DNA of 29,802 nt from a virus, in IMG/VR virus record IMGVR_UViG_3300038738_000024, positions 1 through 29,802 of that record. The stretch is one strand, 5' to 3'. Positions 7,215 through 14,192 of this stretch are shown one piece after another. The stretch's first letter is position 1; each line of letters starts with the position of its first letter. The notes under the pieces are model-generated. The model made no database searches. It saw nothing but the letters and a program-made list of their open reading frames with translations, and was not told the origin of the DNA. Position numbers and translations under genes: made by a program.

Positions 7215-9284
7215 CTACACCTCGTTCCATAGATAGACTTCACGTGTTCCCGTACGGACATTAGGAGGAATCATGAACTTGCATGTGAACCGGCCATTCT
7301 TGTCCGCCCGGATAGTATTTGGCAACGTCCCTGCCAATGTTCCGTTCAACGGAACCAAGTGGACCGGGATTCCGTCAAATGTCCCTTTGATATTGTCGCT
7401 GAACGGCTCAAAGCCCTCGCCAGATACCGTAATCTCTCGCTGCCTGATGTATGGCACGTTCTCGTCCAAAATCATTTTTGTTTCCGTTCGTGTCGTTCCG
7501 GTAGTCCGCCAGTCGGCCCACCATCCCCACACCTTCTTGGTTACGATAGATTCTTCGACCCATGTATCGTGAGAGGGGGTCAGACGGATCGTCGCCAAAT
7601 TTCCAAACACCTGGTAAGGGTTCACGTTCATGGCCTCGGTCGCATACGTCTGATCGATCAGCACTTCCTCCTTGTAAGGCAGTGTCACCAGCCTTTCATG
7701 GAATCGAACCGTAGATGCCTGCTGCTCGACTTGCAGTTCAACAAACGTCTGCTCAAGCGGCAACTGCACCACCTTCTCCCTCGGATTCAACATGGCATCA
7801 AAAAGGGGGTGCGTCACATCCGCCCGTTCAAAGTTTGTAAAGTTATCAGTGAAAATTCCTTTTTTCAGGAGAGTGGGGTCGGAAATCTGGGCTTGTCTGT
7901 CCAAGTCGGCGATGGCTTGGTTGTACTCCGCCCGCTCCAGACGATCCAATAACGATCGGAGCTCCAACATGGTTAACCGTTTCGGCTTCCGGTTGGTCAC
8001 TACGACCGCATCGGAGTTGGGAGGCAGATATATTTCTCCCAGCTCCAGGACATCAGGGGGCGACGATGGCGGATAAGGAGAGATGTCTGACTGACCGTGA
8101 ATTACCTTCACTTCGCCCTCAAATGTTAGATAGTAAACGTCCTTGCGAGCCAAGTAAAACTCATACGTCGTCTGGAATGTCGTCCCTACGACCGGTTTGT
8201 CTCCGCTTAGCCATTTGATGCCGTCGTTCTCCAATTCCACATCGGTTCCTTCGACCATTACTTTCGTATACCGATACGTAACCGTGTAGGAGGTGCCTCC
8301 GGCTGGTTCGGCGCCAGCCAGGGACCAGTCCACTGTATCTCCGGAGAGTTGAAAGTCAACGCTCTTCTTGTACTCGGTGCTTCCCGCCCTCACGGAAACG
8401 ATGTCGACGACAGGCGTTTTCGGCAACATATCGGAAGTGCCCGCCACGTTGCCGCGTGTGATCGTATCGGTTCGCTCAACTGTCGCAGTCACCTGGCGAA
8501 TAGCCTTCACCGGCTTGGTATTAAGCGGATAATAGCTTGTTCCAGCGAGGTACGTCTTCGTTTCATTGACCACCATTCTCGTATCCAACGCCTTCGGTAT
8601 GGATACTCGAATCGGAACGAGCTTGTCAATCTGATAGCCGAGAACATATGCCCGTCCGGCATCGACCACCAGCGTCACATTTTCAGCATCCTTCGGCTCG
8701 ATATAACCATCCATGCCGGATACCAAAAAGGAACCGTTCGTATCATAGGTACGGCGTGCAAAGACCGGTGTAAAGCCTTCTAACTCCGGCGGAAGTTTCG
8801 CTGTCACCAACTCCCCGTCCACCAGTCGAAACATCGGCGTCGCCGCTTCATCGTTTAGTGTCCACGCCGGTTCAATGATAGTTCGCTGTCCACCGGGCAT
8901 TCCGTAATTGGAAAACCCAACCGCTGGATCGTACAGGGTTGGGTCATCTTCGTAAGTGAGGCTTCGTGTTTCGACTCGAAGGCCGATGCTCTCCTCTCCC
9001 GCCCCGCTGATGGTCAGCGTTGTTTCCGGCAGATCATGGATGATGCCGTCCAAATACACGCGGGCGGGAGAGATGCGCAAAAGTGTTTTGTCTGCACTAA
9101 TATAAAGTTGACCGCCGTCGATAATATGGCCGGCACCAAAAATCACATCGCCAATCTGCTTGTCCCTGAACAGCGACATAGCCTGCAGTTCATTCAGTTC
9201 GGCGGTTTGAATCCGTCTGCCACCGACAAAATCGATAGACTTCCATCGTTTCGAAGGATCAAAGCGATTATAAACCTGTTTCAT
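7215..9284 (-). CDS. DUF4815-like phage tail protein
   Basis: A 689-residue protein. The N-terminus (Y-N-R-F-D-P-S-K-R-W followed by G-R-R-I-Q-T-A-E-L-N-E-L-Q) is characteristic of the DUF4815 family of large structural proteins of myophages. These are thought to be peripheral baseplate or fibre-network components; that role is family knowledge and inference. The rest is beta-rich with a helical segment (about residues 445-480, ML-E-L-R-S-L-L-D-R-L-E-R-A-E-Y-N). The C-terminal part (about 590-689) includes an Ig-like stretch, T-V-S-G-E-G-F-E-P-F-S. AAAGGAGGTTTATC precedes the ATG. PBSX itself lacks such a protein as far as I recall, so the distal baseplate differs from the classical Bacillus tail. 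Confidence 0.75.
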   Translation of the reverse strand: MKQVYNRFDPSKRWKSIDFVGGRRIQTAELNELQAMSLFRDKQIGDVIFGAGHIIDGGQLYISADKTLLRISPARVYLDGIIHDLPETTLTISGAGEESIGLRVETRSLTYEDDPTLYDPAVGFSNYGMPGGQRTIIEPAWTLNDEAATPMFRLVDGELVTAKLPPELEGFTPVFARRTYDTNGSFLVSGMDGYIEPKDAENVTLVVDAGRAYVLGYQIDKLVPIRVSIPKALDTRMVVNETKTYLAGTSYYPLNTKPVKAIRQVTATVERTDTITRGNVAGTSDMLPKTPVVDIVSVRAGSTEYKKSVDFQLSGDTVDWSLAGAEPAGGTSYTVTYRYTKVMVEGTDVELENDGIKWLSGDKPVVGTTFQTTYEFYLARKDVYYLTFEGEVKVIHGQSDISPYPPSSPPDVLELGEIYLPPNSDAVVVTNRKPKRLTMLELRSLLDRLERAEYNQAIADLDRQAQISDPTLLKKGIFTDNFTNFERADVTHPLFDAMLNPREKVVQLPLEQTFVELQVEQQASTVRFHERLVTLPYKEEVLIDQTYATEAMNVNPYQVFGNLATIRLTPSHDTWVEESIVTKKVWGWWADWRTTGTTRTETKMILDENVPYIRQREITVSGEGFEPFSDNIKGTFDGIPVHLVPLNGTLAGTLPNTIRADKNGRFTCKFMIPPNVRTGTREVYLWNEV

Positions 9285-9296
9285 GATAAACCTCCT

Positions 9297-9827
9297 TTAC
9301 AGCTCCAGAATGTACTCGATGCTTTCCCGGTTTGTCGCTTCTCGCTCAACAGGCGATTGATTGGTAACTGTTAACAAAAAGCCCAAGTCAACGATTTCAT
9401 CCATGGTTGCAACCTGTTTGTTTACCGGCAATCCTTGAGCGAGGAGTGTCCCTGCATACACCCCTGTTTGACGGTATGTGCAAAGCGGAAACTCGTCGTA
9501 TCGAAGCCACGCCTGAATATAAACCCACCGGCAATCGGTGGCCCGCGCTTCCTCCTCGTCGATGATTCGCCATTTCTGCCCAACCTGTTCGATTGTCCCG
9601 TTTGTGTCGTCAGGCAAGACGAATCTCACCTGGTCGGCTCGTTTGAGAGCCACAATTTCGGAGATCGTTTGACCGTACTGCACATCTGGAACAATCTCGG
9701 GCGAATGGCTGTCCCAAGACGAAGTTCTTCCTACCGCTATAAAGACTTGACCGTTTCTGACCAGGTTAAAGGCCTGGAACGTTTTCATCCCTTTTACATC
9801 GCTTGTTTTCGTAGCTATGGGAAACAC
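9297..9827 (-). CDS. Possible gp8-like baseplate wedge protein
   Basis: A 176-residue protein with the stretch F-N-L-V-R-N-G-Q-V-F-I-A-V-G-R-T-S-S-W-D, followed by I-V-A-L-K-R-A-D-Q-V-R-F-V-L-P. The 'hydrophobic-G-R-x-x-x-W' pattern after an N-terminal strand resembles T4 gp8-like wedge proteins of cyanophages and jumbo myophages (…FYLAIGRSxPW…). The homology is my inference and needs profile confirmation. The start is uncertain. The GTG at 9825-9827 lies almost on top of its AGGGGG ribosome binding site, three bases after the preceding stop. An ATG at residue 14 (MKTFQAF) has only a weak AAAAGGG before it. It sits between YmfQ-like and DUF4815-like genes. Confidence 0.6.
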   Translation of the reverse strand: MFPIATKTSDVKGMKTFQAFNLVRNGQVFIAVGRTSSWDSHSPEIVPDVQYGQTISEIVALKRADQVRFVLPDDTNGTIEQVGQKWRIIDEEEARATDCRWVYIQAWLRYDEFPLCTYRQTGVYAGTLLAQGLPVNKQVATMDEIVDLGFLLTVTNQSPVEREATNRESIEYILEL

Positions 9828-9830
9828 CCC

Positions 9831-10553
9831 CTAAGTCGTTATCGATACATTGCTTTTTTGTATCCGTAATGTTTGAGTCAAATAGGTCGCCTGTTCAAGA
9901 AACGTGATATTTGGCGACCACCAGCTTTTCCGGTCGCACCCGGCAGTATGGAGGGCGTACTGTTCGACGTGATGACTCGACTGCTTTTCATTGCCGCTCA
10001 AGTCATCGTCGGTCCTGTCTGGCATCGTAACGGCGGTGTACAGGTTCATGCCTGCCCGAGAAGTTCCACGTTGATACTCTACGTGATGGGACAATGAAAC
10101 GGAAAACAGGTAACGAAATCCGGCCAGACCCATCAGTGCGACAAGACCACGGGCAATAGCCAGTGTTTCCGGTGTCGTATAGATAACAGACGACAACGGA
10201 GAAAACTCCCAACCGTCTGCAAGCACTCCCGATTCCGACAGTTCTACCCCCGCCTCCGGCATCAGCCTATACGATTCCTGCAAGCCGAAGCCTTGCGTCT
10301 TGAGTGTCTCGACGCTCATCGTTCCGTTTGACCGCAGCTTGGCAAGCAACTCTTCATCGTCTTTGGCGTCTAATTCTTTTCTCCATAACTCACGTGACGC
10401 ATCTGATTGCAGATGGACAAAAAACGCCTTCCACAGTTCGCCGTCAACGTCCGGAAGCTCTTTTCCCGCTGCATCCATGATTGCCCGGATATGACGACTC
10501 TTTCGGTAGTATCCGGGCAAATAGACCATTAATTTGTCACCTGGTGTGCTCAT
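9831..10553 (-). CDS. YmfQ/XkdU-like tail protein (DUF2313 type)
   Basis: A 240-residue protein beginning with L-M-V-Y-L-P-G-Y-Y-R-K-S-R-H-I-R-A-I-M-D, followed by E-L-W-K-A-F-F-V-H-L and A-S-R-E-L-W-R-K-E-L. This is the usual N-terminal layout of YmfQ/gpI-like phage proteins that follow baseplate J in PBSX-type and Mu-type clusters and are thought to connect the wedge to the fibres. It is followed by an unusual His-rich segment around residues 185-210 (SLSHH, KQSSHHVEQYALH). It overlaps the baseplate J gene by four bases (ATGA). Confidence 0.75.
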   Translation of the reverse strand: MSTPGDKLMVYLPGYYRKSRHIRAIMDAAGKELPDVDGELWKAFFVHLQSDASRELWRKELDAKDDEELLAKLRSNGTMSVETLKTQGFGLQESYRLMPEAGVELSESGVLADGWEFSPLSSVIYTTPETLAIARGLVALMGLAGFRYLFSVSLSHHVEYQRGTSRAGMNLYTAVTMPDRTDDDLSGNEKQSSHHVEQYALHTAGCDRKSWWSPNITFLEQATYLTQTLRIQKSNVSITT

Positions 10554-11302
10554 TCGATCGTCACCACCGGATCTATTTGAGCATCAGGGAAAAGAATCAC
10601 GTTTTCGGTCGGCGTGACCATGGATGCGTCCGCTGCTCCTGCGTTGATAACTGCCGACAAAATTCTGGCTGCGTAAAGTGTTCCGCCTACGCCGATTGTT
10701 CGGGTATAATCCAAAATCGCTTGTTTCGCTTTCTCGGCTTCAATCCCAATCGCCTGAACAATGATCGGTACCGTTTGCATGCGAACGCGGCGTACAACTG
10801 CATCCACTCCGCTTGGCTTGCGCCGATTGATCTCTTCCTGCACTCGCTCCACCAGATCGGGGATTGTGCCGCCCACGACGACGTCCACTGTGCCAATACC
10901 TCTTGCCATGTCTATTGCCTTGGCGTAAGTCGTACCCGTCACTTTGAGGGCCCACCGAACATAATCAGCTTCCGCTCCGCCACGCTCCGGGTTTCTCTTC
11001 TGCTGAAGGATCCGCTCACGCAAAGATTCGTCCGATTCTCCCGGCGCCCGCTTTAGACCATGATCTTCCGCAATCTGGTCCAGATACTCTCCTTTGGCAG
11101 TTACGGCAAAGGCTTGTTCCAATATCTCCCGGAACTTTTCCTGTTGAATGAACAATTCAAGGGCAATGGGGGCCAGTGCATCGTAAATGATCGATCCTTC
11201 GCTTTTATCCAGATCATCCGGGGCTGCTTGCAGCAAGCGATACAAGATTTCTTCAAAAGATTCCGACTCGATTCCCTTTACTGCTTTTACTGTTTCAGAC
11301 AT
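10550..11302 (-). CDS. xkdT: Baseplate J-like protein (XkdT family)
   Basis: A 250-residue protein of the gpJ/gp47/XkdT family, a wedge component of contractile-tail baseplates. Typical features are E-S-F-E-E-I-L-Y-R-L-L near the N-terminus, G-E-Y-L-D-Q-I-A-E-D-H-G-L-K-R (residues about 72-86) and E-S-D-E-S-L-R-E-R-I-L. R-G-I-G-T-V-D-V-V-V-G-G follows around residue 137. It is shorter than PBSX XkdT (about 350 residues) as I recall. The start lies eight bases inside the upstream XkdS reading frame and the end overlaps the YmfQ-like start by four, so translation is coupled at both sides. Confidence 0.85.
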   Translation of the reverse strand: MSETVKAVKGIESESFEEILYRLLQAAPDDLDKSEGSIIYDALAPIALELFIQQEKFREILEQAFAVTAKGEYLDQIAEDHGLKRAPGESDESLRERILQQKRNPERGGAEADYVRWALKVTGTTYAKAIDMARGIGTVDVVVGGTIPDLVERVQEEINRRKPSGVDAVVRRVRMQTVPIIVQAIGIEAEKAKQAILDYTRTIGVGGTLYAARILSAVINAGAADASMVTPTENVILFPDAQIDPVVTIE

Positions 11303-11732
11303 CGATCACCATCTCCACCGTTCCGTCTTCCACAATCAATAAAAAAAAGATTTGTAACGTATTGCCGCTCCACCGGAATGAAAACTTCTCGCACCGCTCT
11401 ACCCCAAACAGATACTCAACTGCCTCCCGGACCAACCGTTTGGCTTCCGCCTGCTTCCATTCCCTTGTGCCATCGCCGCGGATTAGCGTTTTTAGCTCAT
11501 TGCCGTAGTCCGATGAGTAGATCGGGAAGGTGTAGCGGTCAGTCATGAGCGCTTTTTTTACGTTTTGTATCAACGCGGCCTCCCCCTCAATAATGGAAGG
11601 CTTCCCTCCTGGACGGAGCACAAAATCTCCTGCATCAAAGTCAAACGCATATGTTCGCAATACAGGGACAATCGGCTTTTTTCCTTCTGTTCCCGGGTTT
11701 TCTACCCGGGTCATTTCCGGGAATATACTCAT
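11295..11732 (-). CDS. xkdS: XkdS-like baseplate protein (DUF2634, gp25-like)
   Basis: A 145-residue protein with the DUF2634/gp25-like signature: T-Y-A-F-D-F-D-A-G-D-F, G-E-A-A-L-I-Q-N-V-K-K-A-L-M-T-D-R-Y, P-I-Y-S-S-D-Y-G-N-E-L and V-R-E-A-V-E-Y-L. gp25-like proteins form the conserved core of the wedge where the sheath begins. It sits between XkdR and XkdT as in PBSX and overlaps XkdR by four bases. Confidence 0.85.
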   Translation of the reverse strand: MSIFPEMTRVENPGTEGKKPIVPVLRTYAFDFDAGDFVLRPGGKPSIIEGEAALIQNVKKALMTDRYTFPIYSSDYGNELKTLIRGDGTREWKQAEAKRLVREAVEYLFGVERCEKFSFRWSGNTLQIFFLLIVEDGTVEMVIDV

Positions 11733-12160
11733 AACCCCACCACCCGGTCCATAATGTAGTAAGCTGAATTGACGGAAAGAACGAGGACCTTATCATCCGG
11801 CTTCAGAACGTCCTCAAACTGCATCTCTACATAGCTGTGCTTGTACGATGTGAAAGGGGCAGCCAGATCGTCCGTATCCAAAAAGTCCTCCCGTTTCGCA
11901 TCTCCCAGGTCTCGCTCGGCCATCTCTTGATGGCTGATGGTCACAATGCGTTTGTGGCGTGTCAAATGTTCCGCCACCGTGAGGAATTCCTTCCCGAGTG
12001 GAACAGACATGCCGTCAATCAAGATTTTCAAATCGGGTGGAGGTGTTAATACCGTAGCCAGTTCGATCCTGATCTCTTTCGGAGCTGTTTTGAATGTTTT
12101 GCTTCCTTGGTCTTGACCAAGATTCGATAAGGCATACGCCAGCTTTTGGAATCCATTCAC
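11729..12160 (-). CDS. xkdR: XkdR-like tail protein (DUF2577)
   Basis: A 143-residue protein with L-A-T-V-L-T-P-P-P-D-L-K-I-L-I-D-G, L-T-V-A-E-H-L-T-R-H and L-K-P-D-D-K-V-L-V-L-S-V, the pattern of DUF2577/XkdR. In these clusters XkdR lies between the hub protein XkdQ and XkdS. Its role is usually assigned to the central spike/hub region; this is family-level knowledge and the sequence itself shows no enzyme motif. It overlaps both neighbours by four bases. Confidence 0.85.
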   Translation of the reverse strand: MNGFQKLAYALSNLGQDQGSKTFKTAPKEIRIELATVLTPPPDLKILIDGMSVPLGKEFLTVAEHLTRHKRIVTISHQEMAERDLGDAKREDFLDTDDLAAPFTSYKHSYVEMQFEDVLKPDDKVLVLSVNSAYYIMDRVVGL

Positions 12161-13149
12161 CTGCCGCTCACCTCCATCTGCAAATCCAATTTCATTTCAT
12201 GATAGCCAGGCCGTATCGTATGGCTGTCGCCAAAAACAGTGAAGATCCCGGAAAGCTTGGTCAGCTCCTCGTATATCTCGATCCGCGTACCCGCGATAAC
12301 ATCATCGATCCCGAGCGCTGTCACGGAAGCCTGCTCCTTCACGCGGCTCAGATTCTCCAGCTCTTGTTTGGCTATCGAGATTTTGTTGTCGCGATCTTCG
12401 TCTTGTAATTCGATTACTTTTACGAGGTGACCATACCGCTTGGCTTTGGCGGAGTCTACTTCATCGTGAAGAACAGAAACGTATTCACTGTCACTTCCGA
12501 TGACTCTCACGACCGTTCTCATTTCTGCTATCGATCGTTTCCGTTCTGCGCTTAGCAGGTTGCTGCCTTGCTGCAATGTCCATTGCTTGGTTTGGCCGCG
12601 CTGTGTACCCACAAATGCTTTTCCCTGATCAATCCAGCACCAGTAGCGGATTCCCGATGAACGGTACACCTGATTCAAAATGTCCGTTACCGCATCCCAT
12701 ACGCTTTTTCCGCGAATCGTTTGCTTTTCGACCGGAGGCATCTTGCCGATCCCTCCCACCGGTATCCCGCGCTGCTCAAAAATACGAAGGAGAAGCTGAT
12801 CGGCTGGTTCTCCTGTGGTCACGACAACGACATCGTTGTTTAACAAGTAGAAACCGAAGTCATAGGCAACCGGATTCAGATCACCCTTGGACGTGATCCC
12901 CAAATCAACAACCATACCCGTAAACAGAGTGCGTGGCGAACCTGATACGTACGATATCAATTCCATTAGGTCGCCTTCTTCGATAGCTGCGTCTGGCCAA
13001 AACCGGTCTCGTCCGTTATTTGTTTTGACCGCGAGCGTTCTTTTTGCCTCCTGACGGCTTCCAGACCAAGTTGCTTCCGTAAAAGGGAGTCGAACCGCCT
13101 GTTGGCCAGGCTTTTGAAATTGGATTTCATAATGGTACCTGGGCAGCAT
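12157..13149 (-). CDS. xkdQ: XkdQ/YqbQ-like baseplate hub protein
   Basis: A 330-residue homologue of XkdQ (gpD/gp27-like hub) that forms the central ring at the end of the tail tube. Visible family features are A-T-W-S-G-S-R-Q-E-A-K-R-T-L near residue 27, F-T-G-M-V-V-D around 75, L-L-N-N-D-V-V around 103 and S-V-W-D-A-V-T-D-I-L around 150. The C-terminal segment ends D-D-V-I-A-G-T-R-I-E-I-Y. Its length matches PBSX XkdQ (about 325). The ATG is preceded by AAAGGAG, and the XkdP gene ends six bases upstream. Confidence 0.85.
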   Translation of the reverse strand: MLPRYHYEIQFQKPGQQAVRLPFTEATWSGSRQEAKRTLAVKTNNGRDRFWPDAAIEEGDLMELISYVSGSPRTLFTGMVVDLGITSKGDLNPVAYDFGFYLLNNDVVVVTTGEPADQLLLRIFEQRGIPVGGIGKMPPVEKQTIRGKSVWDAVTDILNQVYRSSGIRYWCWIDQGKAFVGTQRGQTKQWTLQQGSNLLSAERKRSIAEMRTVVRVIGSDSEYVSVLHDEVDSAKAKRYGHLVKVIELQDEDRDNKISIAKQELENLSRVKEQASVTALGIDDVIAGTRIEIYEELTKLSGIFTVFGDSHTIRPGYHEMKLDLQMEVSGR

Positions 13150-13155
13150 CCGGAT

Positions 13156-13731
13156 CTACTCCTTTCCCTTTGACTTCGATCTCGAGAGATATTTTTCAAC
13201 GAGAGTTTGCTTCTCATCACTCGTTTTTTTTGTAGAGGAAACTTTGGCTTTTTTCGTATCCGGGCGTTTGCCTTTCCCTGTCGTTTGGAAAGGGATATTC
13301 ACGGAGCGGCTCTCCAGCGTAACGAACCGATACTCTTTCAGCGTTAAACTGAATTCAATATCAAAGCCATTCCACTCGTAACTGAAATCTCGGATGGTGA
13401 CAGGGACATTGATGTCGCTCCCGGTCACCGTAAAACGAATCGGGTATCCGGTGTTCTTCCAGCGCTTGATGGTCGACACGAACTCTTCTGGCGAGGGGAA
13501 GCCGTCGTAGTCACAAAATCCCGGATCGTATTGATCAGGCCAGATTGTCGAGAATGAATACTCCTCCAATTTTGGCTCACCAATGATCGTGGCTTCTCCA
13601 ATAGCTACAAGGTCGATATCTGTAAAACCGTGTCCGGTCTTTACCGATATAGTCGCCGGAATGACGGGCAGCCGAAGCTTTTCCGTGTTGTTGTTCCAAG
13701 TGAGCCAAAACTCAAGATGCTTGGTTTTCAT
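13156..13731 (-). CDS. xkdP: XkdP-like tail protein, apparently without LysM
   Basis: A 191-residue protein with the XkdP/gp53-type N-terminal domain: L-P-V-I-P-A-T-I, G-E-A-T-I-I-G-E-P-K-L-E-E-Y, S-P-E-E-F-V-S-T-I-K-R-W and V-T-I-R-D-F-S-Y-E-W. It should connect the hub to the distal tube. PBSX XkdP ends in a LysM peptidoglycan-binding domain. Here the last 40 residues are a lysine-rich, low-complexity tail (K-R-P-D-T-K-K-A-K-V) with no LysM pattern. I chose the ATG at 13729-13731, eight bases after GGAGG. A longer reading would start within the upstream terminator. Confidence 0.8.
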   Translation of the reverse strand: MKTKHLEFWLTWNNNTEKLRLPVIPATISVKTGHGFTDIDLVAIGEATIIGEPKLEEYSFSTIWPDQYDPGFCDYDGFPSPEEFVSTIKRWKNTGYPIRFTVTGSDINVPVTIRDFSYEWNGFDIEFSLTLKEYRFVTLESRSVNIPFQTTGKGKRPDTKKAKVSSTKKTSDEKQTLVEKYLSRSKSKGKE

Positions 13732-13749
13732 CTCACCTACCTCCAATGA

Positions 13750-13781
13750 AAAAGACGCCCCTCGCATGAAGAGCGTCTTTT
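13750..13781 (-). terminator. Rho-independent terminator after the YbjQ-like gene
   Basis: On the minus strand AAAAGACGC (13773-13781) pairs perfectly with GCGTCTTTT (13750-13758), and the T-run continues to 13749. It lies just after the stop of the 86-residue gene at 13787 and before the XkdP ribosome binding site, splitting the tail operon. Confidence 0.8.
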
Positions 13782-13786
13782 GGTAT

Positions 13787-14047
13787 TTACTTGTATTTTA
13801 CTGCGGTGCCGTAGCCAGTGTGCAAAGCCCCATTTAAACTATACCGAAAACAAATGACGGCATCTGCTCCTTGCTCTTTGGCCTTCTCCCCAATTAAATC
13901 CAGAATAAAATTAAAATCGTTTGTAACTTTTGGGGACGTTACAATTACTGTCCCTAGTGGCTCATAGTCCCGATTTAATTTATCCGAGGTTATGACCAAG
14001 ATACGAGACTCATTGTTCGGTTCTTTTTTTCCGCCAAAAATACCCAT
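13787..14047 (-). CDS. YbjQ-like small protein, moron-like insert in the tail cluster
   Basis: An 86-residue protein. After a basic start (M-G-I-F-G-G-K-K) it reads I-L-V-I-T-S-D-K-L then E-P-L-G-T-V-I-V-T-S, and later A-K-E-Q-G-A-D-A-V-I-C-F-R-Y and G-Y-G-T-A-V-K-Y. This is reminiscent of the YbjQ/UPF0145 family (A-x-x-L-G-A-D-A-V-I-x-V-R-Y…G-T-A-V). The similarity is weak, and the function of that family is unclear. It has no obvious structural role in a tail. With its own terminator, a candidate promoter and palindrome upstream, and more AT-rich DNA than the flanks, it fits the definition of a phage moron. TAAGGAGGGTATTGAT precedes the ATG. Confidence 0.65.
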   Translation of the reverse strand: MGIFGGKKEPNNESRILVITSDKLNRDYEPLGTVIVTSPKVTNDFNFILDLIGEKAKEQGADAVICFRYSLNGALHTGYGTAVKYK

Positions 14048-14082
14048 ATCAATACCCTCCTTAGCAGAAGATATTCTATGGT

Positions 14083-14113
14083 AGGTAAAATTTTACCTTC
14101 TAACCAATAACAC
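14083..14113 (-). promoter_or_regulatory. 16-bp palindrome and possible promoter before the YbjQ-like gene
   Basis: AGGTAAAATTTTACCT at 14083-14098 is a perfect palindrome 35-50 bp upstream of the start codon. On the minus strand it lies between TTAGAA (possible -35, immediately upstream) and TAGAAT (possible -10, 14074-14079), with a 19-bp spacer. This geometry is typical of a repressor operator. The promoter elements are weak, and operator function is inferred only from symmetry and position. Confidence 0.4.
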
Positions 14114-14192
14114 TCTACATGTTTCTATTGAATGACCTTCATTACAAGCCATTTTGGATCGCGATTGATTATGATAACCATTTTTCAAAATC

